DNA of 64,000 nt, from NCBI RefSeq assembly GCF_963675065.1, contig NZ_OY775905.1, positions 248,001 to 312,000 of the forward strand, written 5' to 3'. The notes under the pieces were generated by a model. That model was not told the origin of the DNA and did no database searches. It saw nothing but the letters and a program-made list of their open reading frames with translations. Of the stretch, positions 8,839-18,671 are shown piece by piece (within the stretch, counting starts at the first letter, position 1; each line of letters begins with the position of its first letter). The stretch is from an uncultured Draconibacterium sp. (lineage in GTDB: Bacteria; Bacteroidota; Bacteroidia; Bacteroidales; Prolixibacteraceae). A program made the translations under genes and the position numbers.

Positions 8839-11800
8839 ATGATCAACCTAATTGAATCGAAAATAGAACCTTTTCAGCGTATTATCGATACCTTAAAAGC
8901 CATCAACAAAATCATTGTTGATGAAAAAGAAATCGATTCGCTTCTAAAAAAAACATGCGATGTACTCACCCAAATCAGGGGATATTCTTTCTGTTGGATT
9001 GGTCTTTTTGATCGGGACAACAAGCTTCTCCACATGGAATGTTCGGAGCATATTGCCGGATTTGATCAACTAAAAGATCAAATATTAAGCGGCAATCTTC
9101 CCGCCAACCTAAAAAGGGCCATAAAAGACCATGAATTCTTACAGATTGACTCGCCCGATAAAATTTGCCCCATTGACAAAAATGACCAGGAATATTGCTC
9201 TTTTATTGCCCCTATTTCAATCGATAATACACAGCATGGTATACTATGCGCATCAGTCCCTCTTTCGTATGCGCACCTGCCAAAAGAAGCAGAAAATTAT
9301 ATCGATATTGCGAATAGCATTGGATTTGCAATAAATGGCATTATCGAAAAAAAAGATATGGCCTGGCTCCTGGCCACATCACCCGATGCAATAATTACAT
9401 TCGAACATGATTTAACGGCAGTATCAATTAACAACCGGTTTTGCGAACTCTTCAAGTGTAAAAAAGAGGATATTGTTGGAAAAAACATTGCCGATCTGGT
9501 AAAAAATAACCTGAACGAAAATACGCATAAGAATGCTTTTGTAGGATTAAAACAAATTACCAGAGGCGATGACATTCAAGATCTGAAATTTGCCTTAGGT
9601 CAAAAAATATTCCGCATTGAAACTCAGCAATACGATTTAAAGAATTATTGGATCGCCCGCATAAAAGATATCACCAAAGAGCAGATCGAAAAATTAGAAC
9701 TAGAGAGAAGTGAAAAAAAATATAAAAACCTCGTTGAAGGACTGAACGATGCCCTGTTTATAATGCAGGACGGAGTGATTAAGTTTGTAAACAAGTCGTT
9801 ATGTAAGCTTTCGGGCTACAGAAAAAACGAATTATTAAACGCACCTTATACTAAATTCATCGCCCCGTCGGAGCTAAAAAAAATAAAAGAGAAACACGCC
9901 AAACGTCTGAATGGCGATAAGGTGAAACACATCTACCAATCAAAAGCAATCAGTAAAAAAAGCGAAGAAATACCTGTTGAAGTAACCATAACAGAAGTTG
10001 AATACGAAGAAAAACCAGCCTACCAGATACTGTTGCACGATATTACTTCAAGGCAAAATACCTTACAACAACTTAAGGAAAGTGAGGAACGATTCCGCTT
10101 TTTAGCAGAGTCGGCTTTTGAAGGAATACTTATACACAAAAACGGAAAAATTGTTGATGTAAACGATGCATTCATTAAACTGTCGGAATATCCAAAAAAT
10201 GAAATTGTGGGCCGAAACATTTTCGAGTTCATGTATTCCGACCAGGATGTTAAACGCCTAAAAAAACGGGTAGTAAAACGGCAAAATAAGCCTTATTCCC
10301 TAAAAGGATACAAAAAAACGGGAGAACCGGTTTACATGGAAGTAGAAAGTAAAACGATTCAATACCTTGGCGAAGAAGTTAAAATTGCAGGAATAAGAAA
10401 TATCACTGAACGGCAACAGCTGAACGAAAAACTTACCAAAACCAAAAACAGGCTAAGTACCTTGCTTAATAATTTGCCCGGAATGGTGTACACCTGCTAC
10501 AATAAACAAAATTGGGAAATGCTGTTTATGAGCGAAGGTTGTATTGCATTAACCGGTTATAACCCAGCCGATTTTATTAATAACCCAGAGTTAAACTATA
10601 ACGATATTATCCACCCCGACTTCCGCGATGAAGTTTGGACTAAAGTACAAGATGCAATAAAATATAATACGGCTTTTGAAATAGAATACAAAATAATTTG
10701 TAATAACAACGAAGAAAAATGGGTATGGGAGCGTGGCCGAAAAGTAATACAAAATAATGAAGAAGTACTTGAAGGATTTATAGCCGATATTACGGAGCGA
10801 AAAAATGCCACAAATGCGGTTATTCAATCACAAACAAAATACCGGGCACTTTTTAGAGCTATTAACGATGCGGTTATCATACAAGATTACGAAAAAGAAA
10901 ACCATCCAATAATAGAAGTAAATAACCGCGCATGCAAATTATACGGTTATAGCCGCGAAGAGCTGTTGACAAAAACAATTAAAGACTTAGATTATTCGTT
11001 GCACTCCTCTTACGAAAATACTTCAGAACAGATCTATGAAACTATCCACCAAAAGGCCAGCGGCTCTACAATTCCTGTAGATATAAAATCAAGTCTCTTC
11101 CAAATTGGCAACAATCGGATGATCATGTCGCTAATTCGCGATACGCGGCGCCGTAAAGAAGCCGAAGAAAAATTATCCGATTCAGAACATCTGCTTGATC
11201 ACATTCTCCAAAGTATTCCGAGCGGTTTTGTAATGATTGACGAAGACCGAAATATAGTACGAGTAAACGATCAGACCTGCCAAATTACAGGCTACAAACA
11301 AAACGAACTGGAAGGACAAAAATGCGCTGTAATATGCATAAAGAAAGATCGTTTAAAAGACTGTCCTGTATGTTTCAATGGCAATGAATCGTACAATGGA
11401 ATTGACACTTTCATAAAATGTAAGGATACCTCGAAAACAGCTGTTTATAAAAATATACAAACCATCGATATTAACGGCAAGAAATTCATCCTCGAAAGTT
11501 TTCAGGATATAACCCAATTGAAAATAGCCGAACAACAATTAATTAAAGCCAGAAACCAGGCACAGGAAAGCGAACAGAAATTTTCAATCTTTATGGATTC
11601 ATTGCCCGGGTTTGCTTACATAAAAGACCACGAGCTGAATTATCTGTACGTAAACAAATATATGGTACAAAACCTGAATGCCGGTAATTGGATTGGAAAA
11701 AACACAAAAGATGTTATGCACCCCGATATTGTGAATCGTTTATTAGAAAACGACAACAAAGCATTTTTACAGGGACGATTTAAATACGAAATAAAATATC

Positions 11801-13419
11801 CGGTGCATGGTAAAGGGGTACGCGATTTTTTAACCTATAAATTTACCATTGGCAACAACAAAAAGTTACTCGGAGGAATATCCTTAGATATTACAGAGCG
11901 AAAAAGTCTGGAAAGCAGGAATGCCATGCTATCGAAAGCTATTGAAGCCAGTCCTGTTAGTATCGTTATTACCGATATTAATGGAGATATTGAGTATGTT
12001 AATCCTTTCTTTGAAGAAAAAACAGGGTACAAGTTGCAAGAAGTTATTTATGAGAATCCGCGTATTCTTAAAGCTGGAAAACAAACAAAAGAGTTTTATG
12101 CCGACTTATGGAAAACTATTTTAGATGGTGATGTGTGGCGTGGTGAATTACATAATAAAAAGAAAAATGGAGAAGAATTTTGGGAAAAAGGAATTATAAC
12201 CCCACTTGTTAATGAACACAATAAGATTGAGCACTTTATTGCAATTAAAGAAGATATAACTCACCAAAAACAAATACTCACCCACCTTCGGCTCGCAAAA
12301 GAAAAAGCTGAAGAAAGTGACAAGCTAAAATCCGCATTCCTGGCTAATATGAGCCATGAAATAAGAACTCCCATGAATGGAATAATGGGATTTGCCGAGT
12401 TATTAAAAGATCCCAACCTCACGGGAGAACAACAGAATGAGTTTATCTCAATTATACAGAAAAGTGGCGACCGCATGCTATCCACCATTAACGACATAAT
12501 CGACATTTCAAAAATAGAGTCGGGACTGGTTACTGTCGATCTGTCAACCATCAAGTTGAAACCATTCTTAAACGAGATTAAATTATTCTTTAGTCCGGAA
12601 ATGGTAAAAAAACACCTTTACCTTGAGTTTATAAATAGCAGCGATCCGGTTTCGCCCGAAATAAATTCCGACGTAACTAAACTAAATAGTATAATTACCA
12701 ATCTGATTAAAAATGCCATTAAATTCACCAATAAAGGAGGCATTTCTTTTGGCTATCAATTTGTTGACGATTCGATACAATTTATTGTAAAAGACACGGG
12801 TGTTGGCATTCCCAAAAACCGACAGAAGGCCATTTTTGACCGGTTTGTACAGGCTGATATTGCAGATTCAAGAGTTTATGAAGGTTCGGGACTGGGACTG
12901 TCCATTAGTAAATCGTACACAGAAATGCTTGGTGGTTCCATTTATCTGGAGTCGGAAGAAAACAAGGGAACAACATTTTTCGTTACTTTTCCATACCACC
13001 ACCCTTCAAAAGACACTTTAACTGCCGGCAATAAAGAGACCGAGCCCAAATTAGTATCGGAGAATTTAAAAATACTTATCGCTGAAGACGATCCGGTTTC
13101 AGTTCGGCTACTCAAGATTATTCTCGAAAAAAACAGTAAAGAAATCCTTGTAGCGAGTAATGGAAAAGAAGCCGTTGATATTGCAAAAGCTCATCCTGAT
13201 ATTGATTTAATATTAATGGATGTAAGAATGCCGGTTATGGATGGACTGGAAGCTACTGAGCGGATTAGAGGATTTAATAACGACGTAAAAATAATTGCGC
13301 AAACAGCCTTTGCTCAGGAACAAGATATTATAAAAGCCAATAAAGCAGGATGCAATAATTATGTAACGAAACCTATTAATGCCAACATTCTGGGTTCAGT
13401 AATAAACAAACTTTTCTGA
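8839..13419 (+). CDS. GAF/eight-PAS hybrid sensor histidine kinase
   Basis: I chose ATG at 8839 (1526 residues) over the in-frame TTG at 8815. The protein looks cytoplasmic. Layout: a GAF-like domain (about 10-170), about eight PAS domains over 175-1155, HisKA with H1173 (NMSHEIRTPMNG), HATPase (DTGVGIP, GSGLGLS) and a receiver (about 1410-1526) with D1461 in LMDVRMPV. The PAS domain around 790-880 carries four cysteines (C829, C833, C842, C845), the last pair in CPVC. Much of the protein aligns by eye with the upstream kinase: the kinase core, the receiver, and PAS modules such as SAFEGI and AIEASPVSI. This suggests tandem duplication followed by gain or loss of PAS modules. There is no output domain. 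Confidence 0.88.
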   Translation: MINLIESKIEPFQRIIDTLKAINKIIVDEKEIDSLLKKTCDVLTQIRGYSFCWIGLFDRDNKLLHMECSEHIAGFDQLKDQILSGNLPANLKRAIKDHEFLQIDSPDKICPIDKNDQEYCSFIAPISIDNTQHGILCASVPLSYAHLPKEAENYIDIANSIGFAINGIIEKKDMAWLLATSPDAIITFEHDLTAVSINNRFCELFKCKKEDIVGKNIADLVKNNLNENTHKNAFVGLKQITRGDDIQDLKFALGQKIFRIETQQYDLKNYWIARIKDITKEQIEKLELERSEKKYKNLVEGLNDALFIMQDGVIKFVNKSLCKLSGYRKNELLNAPYTKFIAPSELKKIKEKHAKRLNGDKVKHIYQSKAISKKSEEIPVEVTITEVEYEEKPAYQILLHDITSRQNTLQQLKESEERFRFLAESAFEGILIHKNGKIVDVNDAFIKLSEYPKNEIVGRNIFEFMYSDQDVKRLKKRVVKRQNKPYSLKGYKKTGEPVYMEVESKTIQYLGEEVKIAGIRNITERQQLNEKLTKTKNRLSTLLNNLPGMVYTCYNKQNWEMLFMSEGCIALTGYNPADFINNPELNYNDIIHPDFRDEVWTKVQDAIKYNTAFEIEYKIICNNNEEKWVWERGRKVIQNNEEVLEGFIADITERKNATNAVIQSQTKYRALFRAINDAVIIQDYEKENHPIIEVNNRACKLYGYSREELLTKTIKDLDYSLHSSYENTSEQIYETIHQKASGSTIPVDIKSSLFQIGNNRMIMSLIRDTRRRKEAEEKLSDSEHLLDHILQSIPSGFVMIDEDRNIVRVNDQTCQITGYKQNELEGQKCAVICIKKDRLKDCPVCFNGNESYNGIDTFIKCKDTSKTAVYKNIQTIDINGKKFILESFQDITQLKIAEQQLIKARNQAQESEQKFSIFMDSLPGFAYIKDHELNYLYVNKYMVQNLNAGNWIGKNTKDVMHPDIVNRLLENDNKAFLQGRFKYEIKYPVHGKGVRDFLTYKFTIGNNKKLLGGISLDITERKSLESRNAMLSKAIEASPVSIVITDINGDIEYVNPFFEEKTGYKLQEVIYENPRILKAGKQTKEFYADLWKTILDGDVWRGELHNKKKNGEEFWEKGIITPLVNEHNKIEHFIAIKEDITHQKQILTHLRLAKEKAEESDKLKSAFLANMSHEIRTPMNGIMGFAELLKDPNLTGEQQNEFISIIQKSGDRMLSTINDIIDISKIESGLVTVDLSTIKLKPFLNEIKLFFSPEMVKKHLYLEFINSSDPVSPEINSDVTKLNSIITNLIKNAIKFTNKGGISFGYQFVDDSIQFIVKDTGVGIPKNRQKAIFDRFVQADIADSRVYEGSGLGLSISKSYTEMLGGSIYLESEENKGTTFFVTFPYHHPSKDTLTAGNKETEPKLVSENLKILIAEDDPVSVRLLKIILEKNSKEILVASNGKEAVDIAKAHPDIDLILMDVRMPVMDGLEATERIRGFNNDVKIIAQTAFAQEQDIIKANKAGCNNYVTKPINANILGSVINKLF

Positions 13420-13447
13420 TTTTTAAGTCTGGATCAAACAAATTAAA

Positions 13448-13474
13448 AAGGCGCATCCACAACCGGATACGCCT
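13448..13474. terminator. Bidirectional terminator between the PAS kinase and ackA
   Basis: AAGGCG-ATCC (13448-13458) pairs with GGAT-CGCCTT (13464-13474) with one internal mismatch. It sits between converging genes, with A-rich sequence on its left and T-rich sequence on its right. Confidence 0.65.
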
Positions 13475-13498
13475 TCTTCAATATTATCTCTTAACACT

Positions 13499-14695
13499 CT
13501 ATTTTACAAGTGCCAACGATTGTTTTGCAATCTCCAACTCTTCGTTGGTAGGGATAATAAGAACTTTTACTTTTGCTCCATTCACGTTAATTTCGTGAAC
13601 ACCATCTTTGCGGTTCTTATCTTTTTCTTCGTCCCAGGTAATTCCAACGTACTCCATATCCTTACATACCATCTCGCGAACCGAAGTTTTATTTTCCCCT
13701 ACCCCGGCTGTAAATACAATGGCATCAACACCATTCATTGCAGCGGCATAGCTTCCAATATATTGTTTAATGCGGTAGGCATACATTTCCAACGCCAAAA
13801 TTGCAACCGGGTCACCTTCTGCCTGACATTTTTCAATATCACGCATATCAGTGAGTTCGGTTAACCCTTTCATTCCACTTTCTTTGTTTAAGAGATCTGA
13901 AATCTCTTCAACAGAAAATCCCTTTTGTTGTGCCAGGTAAAAAATAATTGCCGGGTCGATGTCACCCGATCGGGTTCCCATAATAAGTCCGCTTAACGGT
14001 CCCATTCCCATGGAAGTATCAATACAAACACCACCTTTTACAGCCGCCATTGAAGCACCGTTACCAATGTGAATGGTAATAATTTTGGCGTCAGGATTTC
14101 CTAAATACTCAATTGCTTTTTCTGAAACAAATTTGTGCGACGTACCATGGAAACCATATTTACGAATACGCAATTCGCGGTAAAATTTCTCAGGAATAGC
14201 ATAACGATAGGCTTTCTCAGGAATACTCTGATGAAAAGCAGTATCAAACACACCAACCTGTGTTGCGTTCGGAAATACTTTTTCAGCCACTTCCACGCCA
14301 ATCAGGTTAGCCGGATTATGCAATGGCGCTAATGGAAACAATTCTTTTACTTTTGCTTTTACCTCATCGGTAATCTCCACAGTTTTGGTAAAAGTTTCGC
14401 CACCATGTACCAAACGGTGACCAACAGCCTGAATTTCTGAAGGATCGCTGATAACACCAACTTTTTTGTCAATAAGCAATTCGGCAACACGTTTCAAACC
14501 AACACCATGATCAGGAATTGGGAATTCTTCAACCGTTTTTTCTTCCGAACCGTTGAGAAATGTTTTGTGTTTGATCAATCCCATCTCCAGACCGATTCGT
14601 TCTACAATACCACTCGACAATGGCAACTCGGTGTTCATATCAATCAACTGATATTTAATTGACGAGCTACCTGCATTAATTACTAAAATATTCAT
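13499..14695 (-). CDS. ackA: Acetate kinase
   Basis: A 398-residue enzyme of the ASKHA fold. It interconverts acetyl phosphate + ADP and acetate + ATP, the energy-yielding step of acetate fermentation. The N-terminal VINAGSSSIKY (N7, S10, S12, K14), the GVFDTAFH segment, KYGFHGTSH, the HIGNGAS phosphate loop and the C-terminal FTAGVGEN nucleotide site are all present. It lies 87 bases downstream of pta on the same strand, so the two form the usual pta-ackA operon. The gap holds an inverted repeat described separately. Confidence 0.97.
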   Translation of the reverse strand: MNILVINAGSSSIKYQLIDMNTELPLSSGIVERIGLEMGLIKHKTFLNGSEEKTVEEFPIPDHGVGLKRVAELLIDKKVGVISDPSEIQAVGHRLVHGGETFTKTVEITDEVKAKVKELFPLAPLHNPANLIGVEVAEKVFPNATQVGVFDTAFHQSIPEKAYRYAIPEKFYRELRIRKYGFHGTSHKFVSEKAIEYLGNPDAKIITIHIGNGASMAAVKGGVCIDTSMGMGPLSGLIMGTRSGDIDPAIIFYLAQQKGFSVEEISDLLNKESGMKGLTELTDMRDIEKCQAEGDPVAILALEMYAYRIKQYIGSYAAAMNGVDAIVFTAGVGENKTSVREMVCKDMEYVGITWDEEKDKNRKDGVHEINVNGAKVKVLIIPTNEELEIAKQSLALVK

Positions 14696-14722
14696 TTTAA
14701 AATATATCTGTTATAATTTTGG

Positions 14723-14759
14723 TAACAGGCCAACCATTCTCGTGACAGTGAGCCTGTTA
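14723..14759 (-). repeat. Inverted repeat between pta and ackA
   Basis: TAACAGGC (14723-14730) and GCCTGTTA (14752-14759) form a perfect 8-base stem around 21 bases. No T run follows in the direction of transcription. It is better read as an RNA processing or stability element, or chance, than as a terminator. Confidence 0.4.
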
Positions 14760-14782
14760 TCGTAAAAAGTATGAATTTACTT

Positions 14783-16876
14783 TTAAAATCCTTCCTGAGC
14801 CTGGATAGCTGTAATTACAACGGTATTAAAAATATCGTTGACAGTGCAACCACGGCTAAGATCGTTAACCGGTTTGTTTAAGCCTTGTAACATCGGGCCA
14901 ATTGCCAGAGCTCCGGTCTCGCGCTGTATGGCTTTGTATGTATTGTTTCCTGTGTTCAAATCGGGGAAAATAAGCACGTTGGCTCTCCCTGCCACTTGCG
15001 AATCGGGCATTTTGCTTTTTCCTACGCTCGGATCAACTGCGGCATCGTATTGTATAGGTCCTTCAATCTTCAGATCAGGACGTGCAGCAACAGCTATCTC
15101 AGTAGCACTGCGAACTTTATCAACCTCAACACCTGATCCTGATGTACCTGATGAATACGACAACAATGCCACTTTCGGATCAATACCAAAAGCAATTGCC
15201 GAATCAGCCGATGTAACAGCAATCTCAGCCAGCTGCTCCGCCGTTGGACTAACGTTTACCGCGCAGTCGCCCATTACCGAAACATGGTCGTCGAGACACA
15301 TAAAGAACACCGACGAAACGGTTTTAACGCCAGGTTTGGTTTTTACAAACTGAAGTGCCGGAATAATGGTGTGTGCTGTAGTATGTGCAGCACCTGAAAC
15401 CATGCCGTCGGCATGGCCTTTGTAAACCATCATTGTTCCGAAATACGAAACATCGGCCATAGCATCTCGGGCCATATCTTCAGGTATATTTTTGTGCTTA
15501 CGCAGTTCGTGGTAAGTTCTCCAGTAGTCTTCGTAATACTCCGATTCTACCGGATCGATGATTTTTATATTACCGTTGATTCTCACACCTATTTCGGTAG
15601 CTTTGGCAATAATTTCATCGCGTTTTCCTAAAAGAGTAATTTCAACCACCCCCTGGTCAACCAAACTTGAAGCGGCCTGCAAAATACGAGGGTCAGTACC
15701 TTCGGGTAAAACAATATGTTGCCTTTTCGATTTAGCTTTTGCAACCAGGTTATACTGGAACATATGTGGTGTTACTACATCGGTTTTAAAACTTCTGAAT
15801 TTGTCGATAAGAAAGTCGGTATCCACATATTTTTCGAAGGTAGAAATACTTAAATCGATTTTACGTGGTATGCCCGGGTGCAATTTTGGTTTTACATCCG
15901 ATATTTTTTTGGCTGCAATAAAAGTTACATCGTCAACCAAAATAATAGGAACAATATTTGGCAAACCTTCAATCAGTCGCACAATTTGTGGCTCGGGAGC
16001 AATACCACCGGTAACCACAATACCGGCAATGCTTGGATAGTTTGCCGATGCATTGGCCTGAAGTGCCGCCAGAATAATATCAGAGCGGTCGCCTGGAGTA
16101 ATAATCAGGCTGTTCTCCTCTACCCTGTCGAGGTAGTTGCGCAACTGCATTGCTCCAATATCGTAGCGATCGGCCTGTTTGCACAACAGGTTTTCGCCAA
16201 ACAGTACAGTACCACCCAATTCGTCGTTAATTTCTTTTATAGTAGGGCTGCCCAGTTTTTTAATTTCCGGAATGATCTCAATCGAAGTTTCGGCAGGTAC
16301 TATCTTGCTCAATTCTTCGCGCATCATGTCGCAATTTCCTGGTTCAACACGGTTCATTACAACCGACTGCACCACAACATCTCTTTCAGCAAATGATTTT
16401 ATGGCCAGATCGATATTGGCAATGGCACTACCCATATTTTTATCTTTCGCCGAGCTAACCAAAATAGTAGGAATAGAAAGGTTTTTAGCAAACTCAATAT
16501 TAAGATCTAACTCAAAAGTAACGCCCTTATTGTCGAAATCCGAACCTTCAACCACAACCACGTCAAACTTCTCTTTTAGCTGCTTGTAGCGATCGATAAT
16601 CTGATCGATCAGACGCGATTCATGTCCCATGTTTTTGTATTTAACAACCTGCGACATAGTAAAGCCGTATGCGTCTTTATACTCCATATCGAGGTCAAAA
16701 TACGATATCATGGTTTCGATATGATTATCGTGAACTCCCTTTGGATAATCGTTAATGATTGGCCGGAAATATCCGACCTTAGTTACTTTTGAAAGTAACA
16801 CCTTTAAAACACCCAGCGTAACAAGCGATCTTCCTGTGTTGCTTTCGGTGTTTGTGATATAAATTCCAGTTTTCAT
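14783..16876 (-). CDS. pta: Phosphate acetyltransferase (long form)
   Basis: A 697-residue enzyme that converts acetyl-CoA + phosphate to acetyl phosphate + CoA. It is the long form. The N-terminal domain is BioD/CobQ-like (about 1-220, starting GIYITNTESNTGRS). A DRTGG-type domain follows (about 225-330). The catalytic PTA domain (about 370-697) includes LPEGTDPRILQAA, GMVSGAAHTTAHT, SYSSGTSGSG and VFPDLNTGN. It is the first gene of pta-ackA. A -7-like TACTTTTG lies upstream on the minus strand. Confidence 0.96.
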   Translation of the reverse strand: MKTGIYITNTESNTGRSLVTLGVLKVLLSKVTKVGYFRPIINDYPKGVHDNHIETMISYFDLDMEYKDAYGFTMSQVVKYKNMGHESRLIDQIIDRYKQLKEKFDVVVVEGSDFDNKGVTFELDLNIEFAKNLSIPTILVSSAKDKNMGSAIANIDLAIKSFAERDVVVQSVVMNRVEPGNCDMMREELSKIVPAETSIEIIPEIKKLGSPTIKEINDELGGTVLFGENLLCKQADRYDIGAMQLRNYLDRVEENSLIITPGDRSDIILAALQANASANYPSIAGIVVTGGIAPEPQIVRLIEGLPNIVPIILVDDVTFIAAKKISDVKPKLHPGIPRKIDLSISTFEKYVDTDFLIDKFRSFKTDVVTPHMFQYNLVAKAKSKRQHIVLPEGTDPRILQAASSLVDQGVVEITLLGKRDEIIAKATEIGVRINGNIKIIDPVESEYYEDYWRTYHELRKHKNIPEDMARDAMADVSYFGTMMVYKGHADGMVSGAAHTTAHTIIPALQFVKTKPGVKTVSSVFFMCLDDHVSVMGDCAVNVSPTAEQLAEIAVTSADSAIAFGIDPKVALLSYSSGTSGSGVEVDKVRSATEIAVAARPDLKIEGPIQYDAAVDPSVGKSKMPDSQVAGRANVLIFPDLNTGNNTYKAIQRETGALAIGPMLQGLNKPVNDLSRGCTVNDIFNTVVITAIQAQEGF

Positions 16877-17249
16877 TCGAAAAATTTAAAAACTCCGTAT
16901 ATTATTAATTTCCTTGTGTAACGAACACCATTGGGTTATTTGATGAATCGTTCAGGTTGCGTTGAATAGTTGGCAAAAGTATAAAAGAAATTTTCTTGTC
17001 ATTAAGCAATAGTCTTAATAAACTGTTAACTGCGCAAAATTTCACATTTCCTTGAAATTAGCATCTGACAATCATCATATTGTGAGATTTTTTGAAAATA
17101 CCCCTCTTAATACAAACCTCAGTATATGAAAAATATTTTTGGGCTTTAGTTTGCAAAAACACAAAGTACCTATTAACACTTTATAATGAAAGATGGTAAT
17201 TGCTCAAACCAATATACATTTCCATTGTGCTATTACGAATATACCAGGA
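16877..17249. other. Intergenic region between pta and the barrel-protein gene (373 bases)
   Basis: No gene. The left part is the promoter region of pta; the right part is the 3' region of the minus-strand barrel gene. No clear terminator hairpin was seen after the barrel gene. Confidence 0.5.
16974..16981 (-). promoter_or_regulatory. Putative -7 box for pta-ackA
   Basis: On the minus strand this reads TACTTTTG, matching TAnnTTTG, about 100 bases before the pta ATG. The upstream TTTG element is not evident. Confidence 0.35.
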
Positions 17250-18671
17250 TTAAAACTCGTAATAAACTCCGGTGTAAATACCAATCCTGTACGGACGATA
17301 ATTAACATCGGGGTTCGAGTTTATCGAATTAAGGTAGTAATTGAGACGAGGCTCCAACGCAAAAGAGAAGTGTTTACCCAATGCATAATTTACCCCTACA
17401 CCAAGTGTTCCCGAGAAATTAAGCGTTGAAATATCGGCAGTGCGTCCAATGTTTTGTACGCCGTAATCATTATCCAGATAAGCATTGTTGCCAATTACAA
17501 AACCGGCGTTAATTCCACCAAGCAGCTCTACTCCCACTTTCTTGTCGAGCACACTATAGCGCAAATACAGTGGTACTTCCACAAATTCGAATACCTGAGA
17601 GAACTCGCCATCAGAGTACAGCCTTTGTGCAGCAACATCGTTCGAGTTTTCAAGATTTGCCGAAATATTGACACCTCGTGGTGCCGATCCCATTTTAATT
17701 ACACCGGCAGTGCTGTTCATCGCAATTCCACTGCTTTCTGTTCGTACCACATTCGAAAATGAAGGTGATGATCCATCGTACGATGTATTAGGAGCATAGC
17801 TGTAACTCAAATCGTTATTACCCGCAAATAAATTAAACGAATTATTAGCTTTTTGCCCATCCTTTGCATAATAAATTCCACTCTCCACTCGCAGGCGTTT
17901 ACTGGTTTTGTACTGCACCGAAATTCCACCACCAACATTGCTTCCGCCATCATCGCTATTGTAGGTCATTTCCCGGGCATACGAATCTTTGTGGTTTGCC
18001 GAGTGCGATGAATATCCGGGAGAAATCTGGGCTCCAACAATCCATCCGTGTTCCTGCTGTTTTTGTTCGTTTAAACTTCGCAGGTTGGCAGCAATCAGCA
18101 TTTCATCGGCAGTAAAACTTTCTTCAATTTGAGTTTTATTGCTCTTTTCCGCTAAAGAAACGTAGGATTGTTTCGTAGTAAATATCGCCTCAATACGTTC
18201 TAACAAACTGTAGTTTTGCTCGGCGCGTGTTGCAATAATCTGCTCAGACTGAGACTTGTTTTCTTCAGCAGAAAGTTCTACTTCCGCCAGCATTTTATCA
18301 TCTGCGATTGTTTGATTTGTATTTGTATCCGTAGTATTTATTTCCTGTGCTCCGGCCAATTGGTCAACCGTTATATTAACACTATTATCTTTTGACGAAA
18401 CGGCAGGTTCCTGCGTTTTTTCGGGTGCCGTTTGTTGCTGAGCCATAGTTGGCTCTTCAACAACGGTTTTTCCGCTAAAGTACCATCCGGCAATAAAGGC
18501 CAGTACAATAACTGCCGCTGCCGATATCCAGCCAACATTAGCCATGCGGCGCTTTTTCCGATGCCCGTCGAGTTGCGACTGAATAGTATCCCAAACATGC
18601 GACGGTGGCGCAGCCGAAAAACCATCAAGCTTTTCTCGGATCGAATCGTCAATATTTAGTTTCTTACTCAT
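17250..18671 (-). CDS. Anti-sigma-like membrane protein fused to an outer-membrane beta-barrel
   Basis: 473 residues. The N-terminus has no signal peptide: a charged segment with PPSHVWDTIQSQL (1-46) resembles the cytoplasmic part of Bacteroidota anti-sigma proteins. One hydrophobic segment follows (about 47-66, WISAAAVIVLAFIAGWYF), then a long Q/E/T/S-rich linker (about 67-205). The C-terminal region (about 210-473) is rich in alternating aromatic strands and ends in YYEF, as expected for a PorT/OmpA-like barrel. Its start overlaps the stop of the upstream ECF sigma gene, so the two are translationally coupled. I infer that it controls that sigma factor. The literal topology, spanning both membranes in one chain, is unusual. 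Confidence 0.7.
   Translation of the reverse strand: MSKKLNIDDSIREKLDGFSAAPPSHVWDTIQSQLDGHRKKRRMANVGWISAAAVIVLAFIAGWYFSGKTVVEEPTMAQQQTAPEKTQEPAVSSKDNSVNITVDQLAGAQEINTTDTNTNQTIADDKMLAEVELSAEENKSQSEQIIATRAEQNYSLLERIEAIFTTKQSYVSLAEKSNKTQIEESFTADEMLIAANLRSLNEQKQQEHGWIVGAQISPGYSSHSANHKDSYAREMTYNSDDGGSNVGGGISVQYKTSKRLRVESGIYYAKDGQKANNSFNLFAGNNDLSYSYAPNTSYDGSSPSFSNVVRTESSGIAMNSTAGVIKMGSAPRGVNISANLENSNDVAAQRLYSDGEFSQVFEFVEVPLYLRYSVLDKKVGVELLGGINAGFVIGNNAYLDNDYGVQNIGRTADISTLNFSGTLGVGVNYALGKHFSFALEPRLNYYLNSINSNPDVNYRPYRIGIYTGVYYEF

Noticed and set aside
14838..16589. Several long plus-strand frames opposite pta
   Set aside because: They are antisense shadows of a fully conserved Pta protein and have no motif or start context.
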